From RPQJ01 sp041910015 (GTDB lineage Bacteria; Pseudomonadota; Gammaproteobacteria; Steroidobacterales; Steroidobacteraceae), in assembly GCA_041910015.1 (NCBI GenBank), contig JAYRRR010000125.1:46089-110088 (forward strand): a DNA stretch of 64,000 nt, read 5' to 3'. The notes below the pieces were generated by a model. It worked only from the letters and a program-made list of their open reading frames with translations. It ran no database searches and had not been told where the DNA came from. Below, piece by piece: positions 1 through 8,077 of this stretch (position 1 is its first letter; every line of letters starts with the position of its first letter). A program made the position numbers and the translations under genes.

Positions 1-2
1 GT

Positions 3-617
3 CGTCTGCAGGACTCGACGCGGCCGAACTTCGCGCGGGCTCCGCTCGCGTCGCTGATCCTCGTGGCGATGCTGGTCCTGTCGGCAATGGAGTTCGTCCC
101 GCTGTTCCAGGCCTCGTTCATCGCGGGCGGCCTGATGATCGCCACGGGCTGTCTGAGCCTGCCCATCGCCCGGCGCAGCATCGAGTACCCCGTGCTCGCG
201 GGCATCGCGGCATCCTTCGCGCTCGGTTTTGCGCTGGCCGAATCCGGCGCCGCAGCGCTGCTCGCGGGATGGATCGGCGATCTTGCGCGGGGCGATCCCT
301 TCTGGGCGCTGGTCGTGCTCTACGCATCCACTGTCGTGCTGACCGAACTCATCACCAACAACGCGGCCGGCGTGCTGATGTTCCCGATCGCCATGGCGGT
401 GGCCCAGGACGGCAACGTGAGCTACATGCCGTACGTCGTCTCGGTCATGGTGGGTGCCTCCGCGGGCTTCATCACGCCGATCGGCTACCAGACGAACCTG
501 ATGGTCTATGGCCCGGGCGGCTACCGCTGGTCGGACTACATCCGCTTCGGTGTGCCGCTCAGCATCATCGTCGGCGTCGCGACGATGCTGATCGTGCCGA
601 GGGTCTGGCCGTTCTGA
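3..617 (+). CDS. SLC13-family anion permease, C-terminal part (5' end outside window)
   Basis: The reading frame is already open at the window edge, so only about the last 204 residues are seen. The segment is very hydrophobic, with several membrane helices. It holds the motif TNNAAGVLMFP and later GASAGFITPIGYQTNLMVYG, both typical of the second half of SLC13/DASS sodium- or proton-coupled anion transporters, where the Asn-rich re-entrant loops bind cation and substrate. Relatives of this type often carry two TrkA-C (RCK) domains in the middle, but that part is not visible. The substrate (dicarboxylate, sulfate or other anion) cannot be told. The gene ends 71 bp before manC and has no evident functional link to it. 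Confidence 0.85.
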   Translation, partial: RLQDSTRPNFARAPLASLILVAMLVLSAMEFVPLFQASFIAGGLMIATGCLSLPIARRSIEYPVLAGIAASFALGFALAESGAAALLAGWIGDLARGDPFWALVVLYASTVVLTELITNNAAGVLMFPIAMAVAQDGNVSYMPYVVSVMVGASAGFITPIGYQTNLMVYGPGGYRWSDYIRFGVPLSIIVGVATMLIVPRVWPF

Positions 618-688
618 GTTCCCTTGCGCCGGGCCCCGGGTAAGATCCGGAGCAGGTCGCCCGCATGCCCACGAGGACACGAGGCCGA

Positions 689-2164
689 ATGCTGATCCCC
701 CTGATCCTCTCCGGTGGCTCCGGGACGCGGCTGTGGCCGCTGTCGCGCGAGCTGTACCCCAAGCAGCTCCTGCCGCTCGTCGGCCCGCGCACCATGCTGC
801 AGGACACGGCCGCCCGCGTGGCGGGCCTCGCCAACCTCGCGGCCCCGATCGTGGTGTGCAACGAGAGCCACCGGTTCATGGTCGCGGAGCAGTTGCGCGT
901 GGGCGGCACCCCCCCGCAGGCCATCATCCTCGAGCCCGTGGGTCGCAACACGGCCCCGGCCGTCGCGGTCGCGGCGCTCGTCGCGATGGAGCGGGCGCGT
1001 GCTGGCGCCACACAGGCCGACCAGGACCCGCTGCTGCTGGTGCTGCCCGCCGACCACGTGATCCGCGACGTGGCGGCCTTCCAGGCGGCGGTGGGGGCGG
1101 GGCGCGCGGCGGCGGAGGCGGGCTCGCTCGTCACGTTCGGCATCGTGCCGGACCGCGCGGAGACGGGATACGGGTACATTCGCCGCAGGAACGGCGATGC
1201 GGCCGGGCGTGCCGGCGACAGGGCCCGTGGCGCGGCCGCCTACCCGGTGCAGGAGTTCGTCGAGAAGCCCGACGCCGGTACGGCGCAGAAGTACGTCGAA
1301 TCGGGCGAATATTACTGGAACAGCGGCATGTTCCTGTTTCGCGCCGGAACCTACCTGGCGGAACTCGAGCGGCATGTGCCCGTCATGCTGACGGCCTGCC
1401 GGGCTGCCGTCGCGGGCGCCGCGCAGGACCTCGACTTTACGCGACTGCCGGTCGGCGAATTCTCGGCTTGCCCGAGCGACTCGATCGACTACGCGGTCAT
1501 GGAAAGGACCGACAAGGCCGTCGTCGTGCCGCTCGATGCGGGCTGGAGCGACGTGGGGTCCTGGTCGGCCCTGCAGGACGCCCTGCCGCGCGACGAGGCC
1601 GGCAACGTGACGACCGGCGACGTGCTGGTCGAGGACACGAGCGGGTGCTACCTGCATTCGACGAGCCGGCTCGTCGGCGCCGTCGGCCTGCGGGACCACG
1701 TCGTCGTCGAGACCAGGGATGCCGTGCTGGTCGCGCCGCGCCACAGGGTTCAGGACGTCAAGCGGCTGGTGGCCCGGCTGAAGGAGCAGGGACGCTACGA
1801 AACGGCGCTGCACCGCGAGGTGTTCCGGCCCTGGGGCAGCTACGACAGCATCGACAACGGCGAGCGTTTCCAGGTGAAGCGGCTGATCGTCAAGCCGGGC
1901 GCTGCGATGTCGCTGCAGATGCACCATCACCGGGCCGAGCACTGGATCGTCGTGTCGGGCACGGCGCGCATCACGCGCGGCGACGACACGTTCCTGCTCG
2001 GCGAGAACGAATCGACCTACATCCCGCTCGGGACGAGGCACCGCATCGAGAACCCGGGTAAAGTGACGCTCGAGATCATCGAAGTGCAGTCCGGCAGCTA
2101 CCTCGGCGAGGATGACATCGTCCGTTTCGAGGACGTCTACGGCCGCGAGGGCACGACGAAGTGA
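689..2164 (+). CDS. manC: Mannose-1-phosphate guanylyltransferase / mannose-6-phosphate isomerase
   Basis: Type II bifunctional enzyme that makes GDP-mannose from mannose-1-phosphate and GTP; many family members also isomerise fructose-6-phosphate. The N-terminal nucleotidyltransferase shows LSGGSGTRLWPLSRELYPKQ, and FVEKPDAGTAQKY and YYWNSGMFLF follow. The C-terminal cupin (from about residue 375) has FRPWGSYDSI and LQMHHHRAEHW. At 491 aa it has normal length. I chose the ATG at 689 because gagg precedes it by five bases; an in-frame ATG at 665 would add eight residues. Paired with manB downstream, it supplies GDP-mannose for exopolysaccharide or lipopolysaccharide. Confidence 0.95.
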   Translation: MLIPLILSGGSGTRLWPLSRELYPKQLLPLVGPRTMLQDTAARVAGLANLAAPIVVCNESHRFMVAEQLRVGGTPPQAIILEPVGRNTAPAVAVAALVAMERARAGATQADQDPLLLVLPADHVIRDVAAFQAAVGAGRAAAEAGSLVTFGIVPDRAETGYGYIRRRNGDAAGRAGDRARGAAAYPVQEFVEKPDAGTAQKYVESGEYYWNSGMFLFRAGTYLAELERHVPVMLTACRAAVAGAAQDLDFTRLPVGEFSACPSDSIDYAVMERTDKAVVVPLDAGWSDVGSWSALQDALPRDEAGNVTTGDVLVEDTSGCYLHSTSRLVGAVGLRDHVVVETRDAVLVAPRHRVQDVKRLVARLKEQGRYETALHREVFRPWGSYDSIDNGERFQVKRLIVKPGAAMSLQMHHHRAEHWIVVSGTARITRGDDTFLLGENESTYIPLGTRHRIENPGKVTLEIIEVQSGSYLGEDDIVRFEDVYGREGTTK

Positions 2165-2237
2165 GCACGACATCCTGCCCGGGCATCCGGGCGAGGGCAG
2201 CGTGAGGTTCCGCACTACTTTCGGGCGACGACGCAAC

Positions 2238-3602
2238 ATGCATCCGATCACGATCCAGGGATTCAAGGCCTACGACCTGCGCGGTCGCATTCCGGACGAG
2301 CTGAACGAGGACGTCGCCTATCGCGTCGGCCGTGCCTACGCGGAGTTCGTCAAGCCGAAGAAGGTGGTCGTCGGGCGCGACATCCGGCTGTCCAGCGAGC
2401 TGCTCGGCAAGGCGCTGGAGCAGGGCCTGCTCGATTCGGGCGTCGACGTGCACGACATCGGCCTCTGCGGCACCGAGGTCGTCTATTACGCGACGTTCGC
2501 GCGCGAGATGGACGGCGGCATCATGGTGACCGCGAGCCACAACCCGCCCGACTACAACGGCATGAAGTTCGTGCGCGAGGGCTCGCGGCCGATCAGCGGC
2601 GACACCGGGCTGGTCGAGATCCGCCAGATCGCGGAGGCGGGGCAGTTCACGAAGCCCGACCGCGTGGGCGAGCGCTTTGCCGTCGACATCATGCCCGGCT
2701 ACATCGAGCACCTGTTGTCGTACGTCGACCGCTCGAAGCTCGAGCCGCTCAAGGTCGTCGTGCACGCGGGCAACGGCGGGGCGGGTCTGATCATCGACAA
2801 GCTCGAGCCGTACCTGCCGTTCGAATTCGTCAAGGTGCAGCACGAGCCGGACGGTACGTTTCCGCACGGCGTCCCGAACCCCATGCTGGTCGAGAACCAT
2901 GCGGCGCCGATCGAGGCGCTGCGCCGGCACGGTGCGGATTGCGCGATTTCGTGGGACGGCGATTACGACCGCTGCTTCCTGTTCGACGAACAGGGCAGCT
3001 TCATCGAGGGCTACTACATCGTCGGTCTGCTGGCTTCGGTGTTCCTGCAGCGCCATCCCGGCAGCCGCATCGTCCACGACCCGCGCCTGACCTGGAATAC
3101 GCTCGACATCGTGCAGCGCATGGGTGGCGAGGCCGTGCAGTCGAAGTCCGGCCACGCGTTCATCAAGGCCGTGATGCGCGAAGCCGACGCCGTGTACGGC
3201 GGCGAGATGAGCGCCCACCACTACTTCCGCGACTTCGCCTATTGCGACAGCGGCATGATCCCGTGGTTGCTGGTGCTGCAGCTCATGTGCACGACCGGCA
3301 AGCCGCTGTCGGAACTCGTTGGCGAGCGCATCCGTCTGTTTCCCGCGAGCGGGGAGATCAACCGCCGCGTGCCGGACGCCAAGGCGACGATCGCCGAGGT
3401 CCTCGAGAAGTACCAGCCGATGGCGAAGGCCATCGACCGCACCGACGGCGTCAGCGTCGAGCTCGACGGCTGGCGATTCAACCTGCGCTCGTCCAACACC
3501 GAGCCGCTGATCAGACTCAATGTCGAGAGCCGCGGCAACGAGGTGCTGATGCGGGACAAGACGCAGGACCTGCTGGCGCTGATCGGCGGTGAGCCCGGGT
3601 AG
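2238..3602 (+). CDS. manB: Phosphomannomutase/phosphoglucomutase (CpsG/ManB type)
   Basis: Alpha-D-phosphohexomutase that interconverts mannose-6-phosphate and mannose-1-phosphate, giving the substrate for ManC. The phosphoserine loop is TASHNPPDYNGMKF, the metal-binding loop is DGDYDRCFLF, the sugar-binding loop is GGEMSAHHYFRD, and the C-terminal phosphate-binding loop is RSSNTEPLIRLN. At 454 aa it matches the E. coli CpsG length. The start is the ATG at 2238, which begins the FKAYDLRG N-terminus usual for the family; the open frame upstream is not needed. It lies 73 bp after manC and is likely cotranscribed. Its TAG stop overlaps the first base of a palindromic repeat array. Confidence 0.95.
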   Translation: MHPITIQGFKAYDLRGRIPDELNEDVAYRVGRAYAEFVKPKKVVVGRDIRLSSELLGKALEQGLLDSGVDVHDIGLCGTEVVYYATFAREMDGGIMVTASHNPPDYNGMKFVREGSRPISGDTGLVEIRQIAEAGQFTKPDRVGERFAVDIMPGYIEHLLSYVDRSKLEPLKVVVHAGNGGAGLIIDKLEPYLPFEFVKVQHEPDGTFPHGVPNPMLVENHAAPIEALRRHGADCAISWDGDYDRCFLFDEQGSFIEGYYIVGLLASVFLQRHPGSRIVHDPRLTWNTLDIVQRMGGEAVQSKSGHAFIKAVMREADAVYGGEMSAHHYFRDFAYCDSGMIPWLLVLQLMCTTGKPLSELVGERIRLFPASGEINRRVPDAKATIAEVLEKYQPMAKAIDRTDGVSVELDGWRFNLRSSNTEPLIRLNVESRGNEVLMRDKTQDLLALIGGEPG

Positions 3603-3646
3603 GGGTCTGACCCCAGTCAAGAATTTCTTGAGAGGGGTCTGACCCC
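3602..3646. repeat. Array of three 13-bp palindromes (GGGGTCTGACCCC type)
   Basis: Two identical palindromes GGGGTCTGACCCC (3602-3614 and 3634-3646) flank a third, different one, CAAGAATTTCTTG (3618-3630). The three units are separated by exactly 3 bp, so they repeat every 16 bp. The first overlaps the manB stop codon. The last ends 3 bp before the -35 hexamer of the tRNA-Val promoter. Each arm can form a short stem in RNA or DNA. The same palindrome recurs at 22953 and, degenerate, at 34387. It may be a REP-like interspersed element or a regulator site; no mobility gene is nearby. Confidence 0.8.
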
Positions 3647-3648
3647 AT

Positions 3649-3677
3649 TTGACCCTCCCTCCGACGCCCCCTAAACT
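3649..3677 (+). promoter_or_regulatory. Sigma-70 promoter of tRNA-Val
   Basis: The -35 hexamer TTGACC (3649-3654) and -10 hexamer TAAACT (3672-3677) are separated by 17 bp, and the tRNA begins 18 bp after the -10. Few other near-consensus promoters are visible in this GC-rich window. Confidence 0.75.
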
Positions 3678-3695
3678 ACGCGGCCTTCTCAGGTG

Positions 3696-3770
3696 GGGCG
3701 GTTAGCTCAGCGGTAGAGCACTGCTTTCACACGGCAGGGGTCACTGGTTCAATCCCAGTACCGCCCACCA
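3696..3770 (+). tRNA. tRNA-Val (anticodon CAC)
   Basis: A 75-nt cloverleaf. The acceptor stem GGGCGGT pairs with ACCGCCC, the D-arm is GCTC/GAGC, the anticodon stem is CTGCT/GGCAG with loop TTCACAC, and the T-loop is GGTTCAATCCC. The 3' CCA is encoded. It reads GUG codons. It has its own promoter just upstream and precedes gltX by 58 bp. Confidence 0.97.
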
Positions 3771-3828
3771 GTCAAATCAGGCACTCGGATCTCCTTCGTG
3801 GAGCCTGTGTCCCGGTCCCGGTGTCCAA

Positions 3829-5223
3829 ATGACCGTCCGCACCCGTTTCGCTCCGAGCCCGACCGGCATGCTGCACATCGGTGGCGTGCGCACGGCGCTG
3901 TTCTGCTGGCTCTACGCGCGCCGTCACGGTGGCCGGTTCATCCTGCGCATCGAGGACACCGACCGCGAGCGCTCGACGCCCGAGGCGGTCAACGCGATCC
4001 TCGAGGGCATGCGCTGGCTCGGGCTCGATCATGACGAGGGCCCGTTCTACCAGACCGCACGAATGGACCGGTACCGCGAGGTCATCGACCAGTTCCTCGC
4101 GCAGGGCAAGGCCTATCGCTGCTATTGCTCGAAGGAGTCGCTGGACCAGATGCGTGCCGAGCAGACTGCACGCAAGGAAAAGCCGCGCTACGATGGCCGC
4201 TGCCGTGCCCGGCACGAGCCCGTGCCGGGCGTGAACCCGGTCGTGCGCTTCCGCAACCCCGACCAGGGCTCGGTGGTCGTCGACGACGTCGTCCACGGAC
4301 CGATCACGTTCGACAGCGCCGAACTCGACGACCTCATCATCGCGCGCTCGGACGGAACACCGACGTACAATTTCTGCGTCGTCGTCGACGACTACGACAT
4401 GCAGATCACGCACGTGATCCGCGGCGACGACCACATCAACAACACGCCGCGGCAGATCAACATGCTGCGCGCGCTCGGTGTGGAACCGCCGCTCTATGCG
4501 CACGTACCGATGATCCTCGGCCCGGACGGTGCCAAGCTCTCCAAGCGCCACGGCGCCGTGAGCGTGCTGCAATACCGCGACGAGGGCTTCCTGCCGGAGG
4601 GCCTGCTGAACTACCTGGGGCGCCTCGGCTGGTCGTACGGCGACCAGGAGATCTTCACGCTCGAGGAGATGACGCGGCTCTTCGACATTCACGATGTCAA
4701 CAAGGGTGCCTCGGCGCTCAACGTCGACAAGATGCTCTGGACCAACCAGCAGCACATCATGCGGGCCACGCCCGAGCGGCTCGCGCAGTACCTGCGGCCG
4801 CAGCTCGCGACGCTTGGCATCGAGACGGACGACATGGCGAATCTGGCCGCGATTGCGAAGGCGCAACAGGAGCGGGCGAAGACCCTCAAGGAAATGGCCG
4901 CGAACAGCATTTTCTTCTTCCGCGACCTGACCGGCTACGACGAGAAGGCGGCGAAGAAGAACCTGACCGCCGAGGCGGCCCCGCTGCTGCAGGCCACGCG
5001 CGACCGCATGGCCTCACTGGATGCGTGGGTTGCGCCCCGGCTGCACGAGATCATCCAGGCCATCGCCTCCGAGCACGGCGCGGGTCTCGGCAAAGTGGCC
5101 CAGCCGGTCCGCGTCGCGGTCTCGGGCGGCTCGGTGTCGCCGCCCATCGACGTCACGCTTGAGATCCTCGGCCGTGAGACGACGCTGCGGCGGCTCGATC
5201 GCGCGATCGCCCACTGTCGCTGA
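3829..5223 (+). CDS. gltX: Glutamyl-tRNA synthetase
   Basis: Class I aminoacyl-tRNA synthetase that charges tRNA-Glu; glutamyl-tRNA also feeds tetrapyrrole synthesis. The N-terminus has FAPSPTGMLHIGGVRTALF with the HIGH-type motif HIGG at residues 16-19. The KMSKS-type motif appears as AKLSKRHGAV, and the Rossmann core includes RIEDTDRERS. At 464 aa it has the usual bacterial length. Translation starts at an ATG directly before VRTRFAPSP. The gene sits between tRNA-Val and a tRNA-Ala/tRNA-Glu pair, so the enzyme and its own tRNA are neighbours. Confidence 0.97.
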   Translation: MTVRTRFAPSPTGMLHIGGVRTALFCWLYARRHGGRFILRIEDTDRERSTPEAVNAILEGMRWLGLDHDEGPFYQTARMDRYREVIDQFLAQGKAYRCYCSKESLDQMRAEQTARKEKPRYDGRCRARHEPVPGVNPVVRFRNPDQGSVVVDDVVHGPITFDSAELDDLIIARSDGTPTYNFCVVVDDYDMQITHVIRGDDHINNTPRQINMLRALGVEPPLYAHVPMILGPDGAKLSKRHGAVSVLQYRDEGFLPEGLLNYLGRLGWSYGDQEIFTLEEMTRLFDIHDVNKGASALNVDKMLWTNQQHIMRATPERLAQYLRPQLATLGIETDDMANLAAIAKAQQERAKTLKEMAANSIFFFRDLTGYDEKAAKKNLTAEAAPLLQATRDRMASLDAWVAPRLHEIIQAIASEHGAGLGKVAQPVRVAVSGGSVSPPIDVTLEILGRETTLRRLDRAIAHCR

Positions 5224-5382
5224 GGGCGTGGCGGGAACCGCGTGCTTCCGCGCCGTGGAGTTGACGCGGCACGCAGGTCTGGCGCAGGCACCAGAGCCGG
5301 CGCTGATGCCGATAGGGAACTCGTCGGGGCGCGATACGGGTGTTGCGCCGCGTGCGCGTGATGACGCGAACATGAGGAGAAT

Positions 5383-5411
5383 TTGACAAGCGCCGCGCGA
5401 GCTTGGAAAAT
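5383..5411 (+). promoter_or_regulatory. Sigma-70 promoter of the tRNA-Ala/tRNA-Glu unit
   Basis: A perfect -35 TTGACA (5383-5388) and a -10 of GAAAAT (5406-5411) are spaced by 17 bp, 13 bp before the tRNA-Ala gene. With only 4 bp between the two tRNAs, this promoter probably drives both. Confidence 0.75.
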
Positions 5412-5424
5412 TCGCGACCCTCGT

Positions 5425-5500
5425 GGGGCCATAGCTCAGCTGGGAGAGCGCCTGCATGGCATGCAGGAGGTCGACGGTTCGATCCCGTCTGGCTCCACCA
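5425..5500 (+). tRNA. tRNA-Ala (anticodon GGC)
   Basis: A 76-nt cloverleaf. The acceptor stem GGGGCCA/TGGCTCC contains the G3-U70 wobble pair that identifies alanine tRNAs. The anticodon arm is CCTGC/GCAGG with loop ATGGCAT, the T-loop is GGTTCGATCCC, and CCA is encoded. Confidence 0.97.
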
Positions 5501-5504
5501 CGAC

Positions 5505-5580
5505 GTCCCCATCGTCTAGAGGCCTAGGACACAACCCTTTCACGGTTGCGACCGGGGTTCGAATCCCCGTGGGGACGCCA
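5505..5580 (+). tRNA. tRNA-Glu (anticodon TTC)
   Basis: A 76-nt cloverleaf. The acceptor stem GTCCCCA/TGGGGAC is followed by an anticodon arm CAACC/GGTTG with loop CTTTCAC, a T-loop GGTTCGAATCC and an encoded CCA after G73. It is 4 bp after tRNA-Ala and is the substrate of GltX encoded just upstream. Confidence 0.97.
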
Positions 5581-5640
5581 CCACTGCAATACCGTCATAC
5601 TCCGTGCGGCACGGCTCGAGCGTCGGGACGCGGATGACCC

Positions 5641-7746
5641 TTGGCTGACTTCGGCACGCTATCGTACGGTTTTGCCAGCATCACGTTCCTGATGCTGACG
5701 GGATTGCTCGCCGTCGGCTGGGAGGGCAGTTCGCACGGCGCGCGACTGATCGCAGCGTGCGCGGTCACCAGTGCCTGGGGCGTCGCACTCGCCGGCAGCA
5801 CGGCGGACCGCGCGATTCCGCTGTCGGCGGTGCCTTTCATGGAGGCCCTGCGCGGCGGCGCATGGGCTTTCGTGCTGACGGGCTGTGTCGGCGTCGGGCT
5901 GGCGCCCGCCGTGCGCGACCGCGTGCAGTCGGCCTGCGCAATCGTGGTCGTCGGTCTCGGCGCGTGGTTCGTCGCGTCGCCCTGGCTCGTCGAGACTCCG
6001 GCCCAGGTGCTGCAGGACGGCAACTGGCCGTTCGCGGGGGCCATGCTGGCCGCACTGCTGCTCGCGCTGCTCGGGTACGTGTACCACCGGACGCGCGAGC
6101 GATACTCCCTGCGTCACCTCGCGCTCGCGCTCGGGCTCGCGTTCGGCTACGATCTGTTCGCGAACCTGTATGCCCTCATGAGCGACACAGGCGTCGCGTC
6201 CACGCCCTGGCTGGCGCGCGGATTCGTCACGGGAGCGATGCTGCCGCTGGTCGCGGTGGCGGCCAAGCGGAACCCCGAGTGGCACCTGCGCGTCTTCGTG
6301 TCACGGCAGGCCACGTTCTCGGCGCTGCTGCTGCTGCTCGTCTCGGTGACCCTGCTGGCGGCCCTCGCGGGCGCTTCGCTGCTCCTGAGCGGCGGCCATC
6401 CGTGGCTCGCGGCCGTCGGCATCGCGATCCTGCTCGCCGGCGGCGGGCTGCTCGCGTTGCTGACCACGTCGGCTCCTGCGCGTCAGCGTACGCGCGTGTT
6501 CATCGCGCGACACTTCTACCAGTACAAGTACGACTACCGGTCCGAGTGGCTGCGCTTCGTGCAGACGCTGTCGCGAGGCGGCATACAGCACGTCGGGCCC
6601 GCCGAGGCACGGCCGGTGGCGGACGACGTCGTGGCCGATCCGTATACGCGCGCCATCCGGGCCACGGCGCAGATCATCGCAAGCCCGGCGGGTGTCCTGT
6701 TCCTGCGGCAAGGTAGCGAGGACGGGCCGTTCGCTCCCGTCGCGGCGTGGCCGGTCGACCCGTCTGGGCAATACCGCACGCTCGGCACGCTGCCGGCCGA
6801 CGACCCGATGCTGCGGCTGATGCGGGACCGGCAGTGGGTGCTCGACCTCGAGGAATATCGTCGCGATCCGGCGGTATATGACGATGTCGCGCTCCCGGAC
6901 ACGCTGACGATGTTCCCCGAGGCACGCATCGTCATGCCGCTGCTGGAAGGCGCCGAACTGATCGGCCTGGTCGTGCTTGCGAATCCTTCGGCGCCATTCC
7001 AGCCCAATTTCGAGGACCGCGACCTGCTCAAGACGGTCGGCCAGCACGTGGCCACCCACATTGCCCAGCACGAGGCGGACCGTCAGCTTGCGGAGCACCG
7101 TCAGTTCGCCGCGTATCACCGGCTCACGGCGTTCGTCATGCACGACCTGAAGAACCTCGCCGCGCAGCTTGCGCTGATCGTGACCAACGCCGAACGGCAT
7201 CGACGCAATCCGGAGTTCGTCGACGACGCGATCAGCACGGTCGCCAATGCCGCGCGCCGCATGGAGCGGCTGATCGTGCAACTGCACATGCGGGAAGAGC
7301 AGGGTGCGGTGCGCAGGAACCCGATCGTGCAGTTGGCACGACTCGCGGTGCAGCGCTCGTCGATGCAGCGACCGGTCCCCGAGTTGCAGGTGTCGGACGA
7401 GGCGACGGTGCTCGTTGACGCCGACCGGTTCGTCGCAGCCGTGGAGCATCTGCTGCGCAACGCGCAGGAAGCGACGCCGCCGGACGGCACGGTGCGCCTG
7501 CGCGTCGATACGGTCGGCCGGGATGTGCGCCTGACGCTCACCGACAGCGGGTCCGGCATGAGCCGGGAGTTCATCGAGAAGCGACTGTTCACGCCCTTCG
7601 ATTCGACGAAGGGCAGCAAGGGTATGGGCATCGGCGCCTACCAGGCGCGTGAATACGTGCGTGCCGTCGGAGGCGTGATTTCCGTGCAGAGCACGCCCGG
7701 CCGCGGTACGACGTTCGAGATCCGGCTGCCGATCGCCGGCGAATGA
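5641..7746 (+). CDS. prsK: XrtA/PEP-CTERM system sensor histidine kinase PrsK
   Basis: Inner-membrane sensor kinase, partner of the PrsR regulator in bacteria with exosortase and PEP-CTERM export. Roughly the first 285 residues form a multi-helix membrane region. A GAF-like domain covers about 340-475. The kinase core has an H-box FVMHDLKNLAAQ, which is typical of PrsK, an N-box LLRNAQEA, and G-boxes DSGSGM and KGSKGMGIGAY. At 701 aa it has family length. It must start at TTG 5641, because an in-frame TGA sits at 5635-5637 and the next ATG would cut the first helix. The exosortase itself is not in the window. The TTG start suggests low expression. Confidence 0.92.
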   Translation: MADFGTLSYGFASITFLMLTGLLAVGWEGSSHGARLIAACAVTSAWGVALAGSTADRAIPLSAVPFMEALRGGAWAFVLTGCVGVGLAPAVRDRVQSACAIVVVGLGAWFVASPWLVETPAQVLQDGNWPFAGAMLAALLLALLGYVYHRTRERYSLRHLALALGLAFGYDLFANLYALMSDTGVASTPWLARGFVTGAMLPLVAVAAKRNPEWHLRVFVSRQATFSALLLLLVSVTLLAALAGASLLLSGGHPWLAAVGIAILLAGGGLLALLTTSAPARQRTRVFIARHFYQYKYDYRSEWLRFVQTLSRGGIQHVGPAEARPVADDVVADPYTRAIRATAQIIASPAGVLFLRQGSEDGPFAPVAAWPVDPSGQYRTLGTLPADDPMLRLMRDRQWVLDLEEYRRDPAVYDDVALPDTLTMFPEARIVMPLLEGAELIGLVVLANPSAPFQPNFEDRDLLKTVGQHVATHIAQHEADRQLAEHRQFAAYHRLTAFVMHDLKNLAAQLALIVTNAERHRRNPEFVDDAISTVANAARRMERLIVQLHMREEQGAVRRNPIVQLARLAVQRSSMQRPVPELQVSDEATVLVDADRFVAAVEHLLRNAQEATPPDGTVRLRVDTVGRDVRLTLTDSGSGMSREFIEKRLFTPFDSTKGSKGMGIGAYQAREYVRAVGGVISVQSTPGRGTTFEIRLPIAGE

Positions 7747-8077
7747 AATCAGCGCACGTTCGCCGTGACGTGCCTCGCAGAATGCGCAACCGGTGTGGTT
7801 GGGCGTGACGTTCTGCTCCATGTGACGCACTTCCGGGATCGGTGCTTTACGCGCACGGGCCAGCGACGGACACTGCGCCGCGTTTCAGTCAAGGGCAAAC
7901 CCGTCGCGAGACGGGGACGCAAAGCCTCCGGTCCACGGCTCAGGCCTGGGATAGCGGGGTTGCCGGAACCTGCGGATGGCGCGGCACGAGTGCGTGCCAG
8001 GAGGCGCCCCGCGTGCGTTCGAGCAACTCCCGCATGCCCCACGGTCGACCGTCGCGCACGGACGGCCAGGGGGTCCG
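7747..8077 (+). other. Leader region of the Ig-like gene (no protein gene)
   Basis: This 331-bp stretch holds the first c-di-GMP riboswitch and its expression platform. After the aptamer, a stem GGCACG/CGTGCC (7983-7998) can form, and aggggg just before the ATG at 8078 is the probable ribosome-binding site. I see no run of T that would make a classical terminator, so control of translation or Rho access seems more likely than attenuation. Confidence 0.6.
7890..7968 (+). promoter_or_regulatory. Cyclic-di-GMP-I (GEMM) riboswitch A
   Basis: The aptamer shows the class I signature blocks in order: GGCAAACCC, a stem CCCGTC/GACGGG closed by the GNRA tetraloop GCGA, GACGCAAAGCCTCCGG, a second variable stem, and ATAGCGGGGTTGCC that closes P1 by pairing GGCAA with TTGCC. 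It lies in the leader of the secreted Ig-like protein gene at 8078, with 113 nt between P1 and the start codon. It senses c-di-GMP and would adjust expression to biofilm signalling. On or off direction cannot be read from the platform. Confidence 0.93.

Noticed and set aside
536..2266. Long minus-strand open frame across manC
   Set aside because: It is the antisense of manC, which has full catalytic motifs. The frame has no start site and its translation is low-complexity Arg/His, a common shadow in GC-rich DNA.
5224..5382. A gene between gltX and tRNA-Ala
   Set aside because: Short frames here lack start sites and overlap the tRNA promoter; no product can be supported.
7983..7998. GGCACGAGTGCGTGCC as a sigma-54 promoter for the Ig-like gene
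   Set aside because: The GG and GC elements are 11 bp apart instead of 10, and the site lies downstream of the riboswitch, where a promoter would bypass the aptamer.
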